Assembly (NCBI GenBank): GCA_937900465.1
Contig: CALCEJ010000121.1
Location: 1-16,227, forward strand
DNA from: an uncultured Bacteroidales bacterium
Lineage (GTDB): Bacteria; Bacteroidota; Bacteroidia; Bacteroidales; UBA932
Reading direction: 5' to 3'
DNA: 16,227 nt
Shown: positions 8,089 to 13,684 of the stretch, one piece after another
Numbering within the stretch: the first letter of the stretch is position 1
Layout: the number at the start of each line of letters is the position of its first letter
Position numbers and translations under genes: made by a program
The notes under the pieces: generated by a model
What the model was told of the DNA's origin: nothing
Databases searched by the model: none
Seen by the model: the letters and a program-made list of their open reading frames with translations, nothing else

Positions 8089-8661
8089 TCAGGCGTCTTC
8101 GCTCTGGGCCTGGAGGAAGCACTGGCGGCAGAGGGGTTCGTAGGTGTCTTTTTCTCCAAGGACGACGAGTTTCCGGCTGTCGGACAGACGGTGCGAGTGA
8201 TTTGCGGGGGAGCCGCAGCGGACGCAGATTGCGTGGACCTTCTGGACGTCTTCCGCGATTGCCATCAGGCCGGGCATGGGCCCGAAGGGTTTCCCAAGGT
8301 AATCAGTGTCAAGTCCGGCGATGATTACGCGGACGCCCCGGTTTGCGAGGGTCTGGCAGACTTCGATGATCGAGTCGTCGAAAAACTGGGCTTCGTCGAT
8401 ACCGACAACTTCCACGTCGGGGTCAATCTGGAGCATCCTCGAAGGGGATTTGATAGGGGTGCAGGAAATGCTGTGGGAATCGTGGGACACTACGTCGAGG
8501 TCTGAGTAACGCTTGTCGATAGTTGGTTTGAACGTCGCGATTTTCTGTTTGGCGAACTGGGCCCTTTTAAGTCTTCTGATCAGTTCTTCCGTCTTACCTG
8601 AGAACATTGAGCCGCAAACGACCTCGATGCTGCCCATTTTTTTTGCGTTTTCCAAAAACAT
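8089..8661 (-). CDS. tdk: Thymidine kinase (type II, zinc-binding)
   Basis: Tdk phosphorylates thymidine to dTMP in the pyrimidine salvage pathway, using ATP. The protein has 190 residues when started at the ATG at 8659-8661 (MFLENAKKMGSIEVV). Evidence includes the P-loop GSMFSGKTEELIRR, the Walker-B-like DEAQFF with the catalytic Glu region, GLDTDYLGKPFG of the lasso loop, and two Cys pairs (CVRCG and CRQC) that bind the structural zinc. The open frame continues upstream to 9270, but that part is the antisense shadow of the next gene. A TAnnTTTG box at 8694-8701 supports the short start. It is divergent from the unknown gene at 8723. Confidence 0.96.
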   Translation of the reverse strand: MFLENAKKMGSIEVVCGSMFSGKTEELIRRLKRAQFAKQKIATFKPTIDKRYSDLDVVSHDSHSISCTPIKSPSRMLQIDPDVEVVGIDEAQFFDDSIIEVCQTLANRGVRVIIAGLDTDYLGKPFGPMPGLMAIAEDVQKVHAICVRCGSPANHSHRLSDSRKLVVLGEKDTYEPLCRQCFLQAQSEDA

Positions 8662-8666
8662 TTCCG

Positions 8667-8674
8667 TAAATTTG
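8667..8674 (+). promoter_or_regulatory. -7 box for the 8723-11123 operon
   Basis: TAAATTTG is an exact TAnnTTTG match, with a TTTG at 8642-8645 as a possible -33 element (spacing about 21, slightly long). The start point would be near 8681 and the leader about 40 nt. It lies inside the predicted leader of the divergent tdk transcript. Confidence 0.55.
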
Positions 8675-8693
8675 TGTGGTTGACTTCTACTTA

Positions 8694-8701
8694 CAAAGAT
8701 A
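8694..8701 (-). promoter_or_regulatory. -7 box of tdk
   Basis: Minus-strand TATCTTTG matches TAnnTTTG, with a predicted start near 8687, about 26 nt before the tdk ATG. No clear -33 element is seen. It falls inside the predicted leader of the opposite transcript. Confidence 0.55.
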
Positions 8702-8722
8702 GTCAAAATATTGGCTTGTCGT

Positions 8723-9472
8723 ATGGAAAAAATTGACAAAAATATCATACTTTCGCTGGAGGAGCGCTTGGGTGCGCTGAAGGCGGAAATCGATAAGATT
8801 TCGGAAGAGATCAAGGCGCTGAAGGCCGTCCCGGAGGAGCTCCCGGTTCCTGCTCCGGCTCCTGCTCCGGAAGACATTCCGGAAGACGACGGAGTGGACT
8901 TCACGGGCATCGAGCTCGGCCTCGACGATATCGAGCTCGAGCCAGCGCCGGTAGGGACAGAGGGTCCCGTCCGGTACGCTCCTTCGGAGCTATCCTTCCC
9001 AGACGTCCCGTCTGGGCCCCTCCCTCTGACACGGCCGAGGGCGGCCATGCCGGCGGGACCCTCTGTCCCTACCGGCGCTGAAGCCGAGCCTATACCCGAG
9101 CCTATACCCGAGCCTATACCCGAGCCTATACCCGAGCCGGCACCAGAACCGGTGTCGGAGGCGGAGGAAGAGGAGGAATTCCCGGAGGGTCCGGACATAT
9201 CCGCGACGGCACACCTCCCCTGGAGGACAGACCGCGTAGGGATCAGGGTAAAGAACCTCCGGAGCGCCATTTCCCTCTACGACAGGGCCCTTTTCATCGG
9301 AACCCTGTTCAAGGAGGATTATTCCCTGTATGACAGCACGATATCGGCCCTGAATAACCTTGAGACGCTGGATGAGGCTGTGGAGTACATTGTGGTCCAT
9401 TTCCCCGGATGGAACCTCCGTTCAGATGTCGTCTATAACTTTATGATGGCCGTACGGAAAAAATTGGGTTAG
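8723..9472 (+). CDS. Conserved Bacteroidetes protein of unknown function with a Pro/Glu-rich linker
   Basis: The protein has 249 residues from the ATG at 8723 (MEKIDKNIIL); an in-frame TTG at 8711 is a weaker choice. Residues 9-36 form a charged helix likely to coil (LEERLGALKAEIDKISEEIK). The middle, about 36-165, is low-complexity Pro/Glu/Ala. It contains a PAPAPAPE stretch, a palindromic DNA insertion (residues 74-120) and four perfect EPIP repeats (122-137). Residues 168-249 form a compact helical C-terminal domain (NLRSAISLYDRALFIGTLF onward, ending FMMAVRKKLG) that I recognise as a domain found at the end of many Bacteroidetes hypothetical proteins; no function is known to me. There is no signal peptide or membrane segment. 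The rsmI GTG follows 6 bp after its stop, so it is the first gene of an operon with rsmI and the helix-hairpin-helix protein. Confidence 0.85.
   Translation: MEKIDKNIILSLEERLGALKAEIDKISEEIKALKAVPEELPVPAPAPAPEDIPEDDGVDFTGIELGLDDIELEPAPVGTEGPVRYAPSELSFPDVPSGPLPLTRPRAAMPAGPSVPTGAEAEPIPEPIPEPIPEPIPEPAPEPVSEAEEEEEFPEGPDISATAHLPWRTDRVGIRVKNLRSAISLYDRALFIGTLFKEDYSLYDSTISALNNLETLDEAVEYIVVHFPGWNLRSDVVYNFMMAVRKKLG
8943..9080. repeat. In-frame palindromic element 1 (27-bp perfect inverted arms)
   Basis: The arms 8943-8969 and 9054-9080 are perfect reverse complements over 27 bp. Each arm is itself a hairpin: GGGAC-AGAGG-GTCCC at 8954-8968 and its complement at 9055-9069. Between them lie GCTCC-TTC-GGAGC (8978-8990) and CCCAGACG-TCC-CGTCTGGG (8998-9016). 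The total of 138 bp equals 46 codons, so the frame is kept; it encodes VGTEGP at one end and GPSVPTG at the other. It sits in the disordered linker of the host protein. This looks like an inserted repetitive palindromic element; a transposase is not encoded. Confidence 0.8.
9086..9133 (+). repeat. 12-bp tandem repeat, four perfect copies (EPIP)
   Basis: Four identical copies of GAGCCTATACCC encode (EPIP)4, followed by a degenerate EPAPEP. Identity at the DNA level, including third codon positions, implies recent expansion by slippage or unequal recombination. Copy-number change would alter linker length without shifting the frame. Confidence 0.95.
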
Positions 9473-9478
9473 TAAGCA

Positions 9479-10213
9479 GTGGCCGGAAAACTTTACATAG
9501 TCCCGACTCCTGTCGGAAACCTTGAAGACATGACGGTCCGTGCCGTCAATGTCCTGAAGGCTGCGGACCTTATCCTCGCGGAAGACACGAGGACAAGCAG
9601 CGTGCTCCTGAAACACTACGACATCCACAGACCACTTAAATCCCATCACAAGTGGAACGAGCACGAAACCGTTGCGGCAATTAAGGAAAAGATCCTCGAG
9701 GGGGCGGACGTCGCCCTTGTCAGCGACGCCGGAACTCCCGGAATCTCGGATCCAGGGTTCCTTCTTGTGAGGGCCTGCGCGGAAGAGGGAATTGTCGTCG
9801 AGACCCTCCCGGGAGCGACCGCCTGCATCCCTGCGCTGGTCTCCTCCGGCCTTCCCTGTGACAAATTCGCCTTCGAGGGCTTCCTGCCCCAGAAAAAGGG
9901 CCGCACGACCCTTCTTGAGAAACTCTCCGGCGAAACCCGCACCATGGTCTTCTACGAGTCGCCATACCGTCTCGTGAAAACCCTCCGTCAAATGATAGAA
10001 TACTTCGGGCCGGAGCGCCGGTGCTCCGTCGCCCGCGAAATATCCAAAATACACGAAGAGCACATCAGAGGTACGCTTTGCGAAGTCGTCTCGCGGCTCA
10101 GCGAACACGAACCCAAAGGGGAAATCGTGATCGTTGTGGCCGGCTCTCCCGAAAAGAAAAAGGGAAGGCATAACAAAGATGACACAGAAGAAGACCTCTC
10201 CGGAAGGCAGTGA
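9479..10213 (+). CDS. rsmI: 16S rRNA (cytidine-1402 2'-O)-methyltransferase
   Basis: RsmI methylates the 2'-OH of C1402 in the decoding centre of 16S rRNA using S-adenosylmethionine. The 244-residue protein has the tetrapyrrole-methylase-like fold signature: KLYIVPTPVGNLEDMTVRA at the start, then ILAEDTRTS, VSDAGTPGISDPG, LPGATACIPALVSSGLP and FEGFLPQKKGRT, in the family order. The start is a GTG 6 bp after the preceding stop; no ATG is available before the conserved N-terminus. The C-terminal tail is Lys/Asp-rich and overlaps the next gene by 35 bp, so the three genes form one operon. Confidence 0.96.
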   Translation: MAGKLYIVPTPVGNLEDMTVRAVNVLKAADLILAEDTRTSSVLLKHYDIHRPLKSHHKWNEHETVAAIKEKILEGADVALVSDAGTPGISDPGFLLVRACAEEGIVVETLPGATACIPALVSSGLPCDKFAFEGFLPQKKGRTTLLEKLSGETRTMVFYESPYRLVKTLRQMIEYFGPERRCSVAREISKIHEEHIRGTLCEVVSRLSEHEPKGEIVIVVAGSPEKKKGRHNKDDTEEDLSGRQ

Positions 10214-11123
10214 CGGGAAACGTCCCCTTTCCGCCTCGTTCGTAACCGGCGCTATCGCCCTCATTTTCCTCGTTACAGGCTACCAGACCGCCCTTTTTGT
10301 CCATAAGGCCGCGGTCTCCTCGGTCGCGGCCCATATGGACCGCCCGGACACCGTCTACATCTATGTCGGCGCAAAAGGGGGAGAGGCAGAGCCTTTTCGG
10401 AGCATTTGCCGTGATACGGTCGCGAAGCGACGCGCAGATAAGGCTCTGCCTCCCCCCAAAATTGCGCCGGCAGGAAGAAGCGCGGAGATGCGGGAGGCTG
10501 TAAGGAAGGTATATCCGCGGAAGGTGGAGAGTTTCCGCTTTGACCCTAATACGGCATCCCTGGATGAGCTGGAAAGGCTGGGCTTCTCGCCGAAGCAGGC
10601 GGAGTCCATCCTCAGATACCGCGAAAAGGGGGGACGGTTCCGCCGGAAGGAAGATTTTGCCAAGTCCTACGTCGTCGCGGATTCCGTTTATCAAAGGCTT
10701 GAACCCTATATCGATATCCCTAAGATAGACTTGAACAGGGCTGACAGCGCGGCGTTCACTTCTCTCCCCGGAGTGGGGAAGTGGTTCGCAGCGAAGATGG
10801 TTGAACACCGGAGGGCGCTTCACGGGTATTCGTATCCGGAGCAGCTGATGGACATATATAATTTCGACAGGGAGAAATACGAGGGACTGAGGGACCTCAT
10901 CCGGGTAAGTCCTCCGGAGCCGTATCCGCTCTGGACCCTTCCGTCAGACAGTCTGAGGAAACACCCGTACATCCGGACTTTCGGCGCAGCGAGGGCGATA
11001 GTGCTTTTCCGGGAGAACAGTCCGAAGGAAGAATGGACCGTCGGGATGCTGAAGCAAAACGGCATCCTCCCGGAGGAAGATGCCGAAAAGCTTTCACGCT
11101 GTCTGATTGAATGTCCTCAGTAG
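10179..11123 (+). CDS. Membrane-anchored helix-hairpin-helix (ComEA-like) protein
   Basis: The protein has 314 residues from the ATG at 10179, which lies inside the rsmI end (35-bp overlap); a longer GTG frame from 10134 is less likely. A short basic N-terminus is followed by one membrane segment (about residues 20-42), placing the rest probably outside the cytoplasmic membrane. After a linker come tandem helix-hairpin-helix DNA-binding units: about 118-176 (FDPNTASLDELERLGFSPKQ), 183-242 (DLNRADSAAFTSLPGVGKWF, the clearest ComEA-type match) and probably a third at 250-310. ComEA-like proteins bind incoming DNA during natural uptake; in Bacteroidetes this multi-HhH form is common but its role is not established. 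The linker at 64-97 is encoded by palindromic element 2. The gene end overlaps the convergent lipoprotein gene by 7 bp. Confidence 0.85.
   Translation: MTQKKTSPEGSDGKRPLSASFVTGAIALIFLVTGYQTALFVHKAAVSSVAAHMDRPDTVYIYVGAKGGEAEPFRSICRDTVAKRRADKALPPPKIAPAGRSAEMREAVRKVYPRKVESFRFDPNTASLDELERLGFSPKQAESILRYREKGGRFRRKEDFAKSYVVADSVYQRLEPYIDIPKIDLNRADSAAFTSLPGVGKWFAAKMVEHRRALHGYSYPEQLMDIYNFDREKYEGLRDLIRVSPPEPYPLWTLPSDSLRKHPYIRTFGAARAIVLFRENSPKEEWTVGMLKQNGILPEEDAEKLSRCLIECPQ
10368..10468. repeat. In-frame palindromic element 2 (imperfect inverted arms)
   Basis: The inner arms 10383-10395 and 10440-10452 are perfect 13-bp reverse complements (GAGGCAGAGCCTT). The match continues outward imperfectly through a G run to GGCGCAA at 10368 and its complement ending at 10468. 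Each arm contains a mini-hairpin (AGGC-AGA-GCCT at 10384-10394 and its complement at 10441-10451), and the centre holds GTCGC-GAA-GCGAC (10419-10431). It occupies the linker between the membrane segment and the HhH domains, where it encodes an Arg/Lys-rich then Pro-rich stretch. Architecture and the CAGAG loop core match element 1. Confidence 0.65.
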
Positions 11124-11482
11124 CTGTAATTGAGCGGGGCGGGCTCGACTATGAAACCGTCGACGTCGTTAGTGAACTGGTAAGCCTCTTCGCCAATGGA
11201 GTCCCTTGATATGCGGTCAATGTAGTTGACGTGCATATGAGCCGTGGCGACGTTTTCGACGCGGATGTTCTTTGTCATATCATAGAATATGTCAAAGATC
11301 CTGTCTTTGGAGAGGGGATAGCTGTAATAGGGACCATAAGTGTAAGGCCCCAGCACGACGCCATCACCGTCAGCAAAAATGCAGTAGAGGGTAGTGTCCG
11401 CCTCGACATCATCGAGGGTGTCGCACGAAAAAGCCAGCAGTCCGGCGACAACGAAGGCGGCCGCCATGAGGAATCGTTTCAT
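11117..11482 (-). CDS. Small predicted lipoprotein downstream of recA
   Basis: The protein has 121 residues. A basic start and hydrophobic stretch (MAAAFVVAGLLAFSC) give a lipoprotein signal with Cys20. The mature part has a Tyr/Gly-rich segment (LGPYTYGPYYSYPL) and no recognisable catalytic motif. The ATG lies 2 bp after the recA stop (TGA-tt-ATG), so it is almost certainly translated from the recA message. The 3' end overlaps the convergent HhH-protein gene by 7 bp. The function is unknown; a link with DNA repair would be speculation from position only. Confidence 0.75.
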   Translation of the reverse strand: MKRFLMAAAFVVAGLLAFSCDTLDDVEADTTLYCIFADGDGVVLGPYTYGPYYSYPLSKDRIFDIFYDMTKNIRVENVATAHMHVNYIDRISRDSIGEEAYQFTNDVDGFIVEPAPLNYSY

Positions 11483-11484
11483 AA

Positions 11485-12519
11485 TCAGTCGTTAACGTGT
11501 TTGAGGGCTTCACGGATACGGGCTTCGATTTCCTCGGAGAGTTCCGGATTGTCCTCGAGAAGCTTCTTTGCGCCTTCCCTTCCCTGGGCAAGTTTCGCAT
11601 CGTTGTAGCTGAACCAGGAGCCGGACTTTACGATGATGCCGGTCTCAACTCCGAGGTCGATGATTTCGCCCGAACGGGAGATACCCTCGCCGAATACGAT
11701 GTCGAATTCCGCCTTCTTGAAAGGAGGAGCCATCTTGTTCTTTACCACCTTGACCTTCACGTGGTTTCCCAGCGCTTCCTCGCCGTCTTTGATCTGAGTC
11801 GTGCGACGGATGTCGAGCCTGACGGATGCGTAGAACTTGAGGGCGTTGCCTCCGGTCGTCGTCTCCGGGTTTCCGAACATAATGCCGATTTTCTCGCGGA
11901 GCTGGTTGATGAAGATACAGCAGGTGTTAGTCTTGGAAATGTTTGCGGTGAGCTTACGGAGGGCCTGGCTCATCAGCCTTGCCTGGAGTCCCACCTTGTT
12001 GTCACCCATCTCTCCCTCGATTTCCGCGCGGGGAGTAAGGGCCGCGACGGAGTCAATGACGACGATGTCGATTGCTCCGGAGCGAATCAGGTTGTCAGCG
12101 ATTTCGAGCGCCTGTTCGCCGTTGTCAGGCTGGGAGATCAGGAGCGTTTCGAGGTCCACGCCAAGGGCCTTGGCGTAAGTACGGTCGAAAGCGTGCTCCG
12201 CATCGATGATTGCTGCGATTCCGCCGGCCTTCTGGGCCTCCGCAATCGCGTGGATGGCGAGAGTGGTCTTACCGCTGGACTCGGGACCGTAGATTTCTAT
12301 GATCCTTCCTTTTGGATAACCACCGATTCCCAACGCGTGGTCCAGAGCGATAGAACCGCTCGGGATTACCTGCGACTCATCCCATTGTGGCTGATCTCCA
12401 AGCTTCATGATGGTACCCTTGCCGTAGTCTTTCTCGATCTTGTCGATCGTGGCCTGCAGCGCCTTCAGACGGGCGGCGTTCACATCGGCACCTTTCTTTT
12501 CTTCTGCTTCCTTAGCCAT
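11485..12519 (-). CDS. recA: Recombinase A
   Basis: RecA forms filaments on single-stranded DNA, drives strand exchange in homologous recombination and, where an SOS system exists, promotes LexA cleavage. The 344-residue protein has normal length. The Walker A motif GPESSGKT is at residues 78-85 and the Walker-B-like strand IDIVVIDSVAALTPRAEIEG follows. The NQLREKIGIMFGNPETTTGG stretch covers the ATP-sensing Gln and the DNA-binding loop L2, and KVVKNKMAPPFKKAEFDI is the conserved core end. The N-terminal MAKEAEEKKG and the acidic C-terminus are typical. It is followed by a coupled lipoprotein gene and is divergent from rlmN. Confidence 0.98.
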   Translation of the reverse strand: MAKEAEEKKGADVNAARLKALQATIDKIEKDYGKGTIMKLGDQPQWDESQVIPSGSIALDHALGIGGYPKGRIIEIYGPESSGKTTLAIHAIAEAQKAGGIAAIIDAEHAFDRTYAKALGVDLETLLISQPDNGEQALEIADNLIRSGAIDIVVIDSVAALTPRAEIEGEMGDNKVGLQARLMSQALRKLTANISKTNTCCIFINQLREKIGIMFGNPETTTGGNALKFYASVRLDIRRTTQIKDGEEALGNHVKVKVVKNKMAPPFKKAEFDIVFGEGISRSGEIIDLGVETGIIVKSGSWFSYNDAKLAQGREGAKKLLEDNPELSEEIEARIREALKHVND

Positions 12520-12577
12520 AATGATTGTTTTTATTGTTGGTTAGTTGTCAATTACGGCCCTTTTTGACCGATTATGG

Positions 12578-12585
12578 CAAAGTTA
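12578..12585 (-). promoter_or_regulatory. -7 box of recA
   Basis: Minus-strand TAACTTTG matches TAnnTTTG exactly, about 58 bp before the recA ATG. No strong -33 element and no obvious inverted repeat resembling a known LexA box was seen in the 133-bp intergenic region. Confidence 0.6.
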
Positions 12586-12619
12586 TGAATTTTGGTTTTA
12601 ATTCACTCTTTTTTTTGAT

Positions 12620-12627
12620 TATTTTTG
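12620..12627 (+). promoter_or_regulatory. -7 box of the rlmN-patatin operon
   Basis: TATTTTTG matches TAnnTTTG and lies 25 bp before the rlmN ATG, within a T-rich tract. The -33 element is not clear. Confidence 0.55.
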
Positions 12628-12652
12628 CACATAGAAAAAATGGCAGCCCCGG

Positions 12653-13684
12653 ATGAAGAAACGTCTACTTGGAATGACCCCCTCCGAACTCGGAGAAACC
12701 GCGCTTTCGAAAGGCCTTCCCGGCTTCGCCGGAAAGCAGGTCGCAAGGTGGATGTACGTGCGTAGGGAAACTTCCCTTGAGGCTATGACAGACCTGTCGA
12801 AATCCGGCAGGGAAGCCCTTGGGGAGGAGTTCGAGGTTGGCGCGGCTATGCCGGTTTCCGTCGTCTGCTCAGCGGACGGAACGAGAAAGTACCTTTTCCC
12901 CGTGGACGGGGATCCCCAGAACGCCGTCGAGGCGGTGATGATACCGGATGATGACAGGAAAACCCTCTGCGTATCCTCTCAGGCCGGCTGCAAGATGGGT
13001 TGTAAATTCTGTATGACGGGGCGCCAGGGTTTCCACGGAAACCTCTCCGCGGCGGATATCCTTTCCCAGTTCATTACAATAGATGAGTCGTCGGAGCTCA
13101 CTAACGCCGTTTTTATGGGGATGGGTGAACCCCTCGACAACTGGGAAAACGTGAAAAGGGCGATAGATGTGCTTACCGCTCCTTGGGGCTTCGCCTGGAG
13201 CCCGAAGAGGATAACCCTTAGCACAATCGGGGTGATCCCTAATCTCCGGAAATACCTTGACGAATCGCGCTGCCACCTTGCCGTGAGCCTTCACAACCCT
13301 TTCCCGGAGGAAAGGCTCGAGATTATGCCCGTCGAGAAACTCTACCCTATGGAAGATGTGCTGGACCTTATCAGACAGTATGATTTTACGGGCCAGCGCC
13401 GCGTGAGTTTCGAATATACCATGTTTGCGGGGTTTAACGACTCCCCGCGTCACGCTGAAGCGCTTGTCCGCCTTCTGAGGGGCCTTGAGTGCCGCGTGAA
13501 CCTTATCCGTTTCCATAAGATCCCCGATTTCCCTTACGGGACTTCTTCGGACGAGGTAATGGAAGATTTCAAGAACCGTCTCCAGCGGGGCGGACTGACC
13601 GCAACAATCCGCGCATCCCGCGGCGAGGATATCCTCGCGGCCTGCGGAATGCTCTCCGGAAAGCATAGGAGGGGAGAAAGATGA
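12653..13684 (+). CDS. rlmN: 23S rRNA adenine-2503 C2-methyltransferase (radical SAM)
   Basis: RlmN methylates C2 of A2503 in 23S rRNA (and A37 of some tRNAs in characterised members) by a radical-SAM mechanism with a methyl-cysteine intermediate. The 343-residue protein has the radical SAM cluster motif CKMGCKFC (Cys113, Cys117, Cys120) followed by MTGRQGF. The GMGEPLDN motif contacts SAM, followed by RITLSTIGV and HLAVSLHNP, and the catalytic Cys lies near residue 331 in AACGMLSG. The start at 12653 follows a Bacteroidetes promoter. Its stop overlaps the next ATG (ATGA), coupling it to the patatin gene. Confidence 0.96.
   Translation: MKKRLLGMTPSELGETALSKGLPGFAGKQVARWMYVRRETSLEAMTDLSKSGREALGEEFEVGAAMPVSVVCSADGTRKYLFPVDGDPQNAVEAVMIPDDDRKTLCVSSQAGCKMGCKFCMTGRQGFHGNLSAADILSQFITIDESSELTNAVFMGMGEPLDNWENVKRAIDVLTAPWGFAWSPKRITLSTIGVIPNLRKYLDESRCHLAVSLHNPFPEERLEIMPVEKLYPMEDVLDLIRQYDFTGQRRVSFEYTMFAGFNDSPRHAEALVRLLRGLECRVNLIRFHKIPDFPYGTSSDEVMEDFKNRLQRGGLTATIRASRGEDILAACGMLSGKHRRGER

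Noticed and set aside
9086..9133. CRISPR array
   Set aside because: The 12-bp units are directly adjacent with no spacers, lie in a coding frame, and there are no cas genes.
8662..9270. Upstream extension of the tdk frame with a GSGIGSG-type repeat
   Set aside because: It is the antisense reading of the EPIP repeat and palindromic element in the 8723 gene; Tdk homology begins at 8661 and a promoter box lies at 8694.
8943..10468. Insertion sequence or composite transposon bounded by the two palindromic elements
   Set aside because: The elements differ in sequence and length, and the DNA between them encodes a housekeeping methyltransferase and no transposase.
11100..11130. Bidirectional terminator between the HhH gene and the recA-operon lipoprotein
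   Set aside because: The genes overlap by 7 bp and no stem with a T run is visible there.
11497..12567. 356-residue open frame antisense to recA
   Set aside because: It mirrors the recA codons, has no recognisable domain, and arises from the GC-rich third positions on the opposite strand. Similar long antisense frames lie over tpiA, rplY and rsmI.
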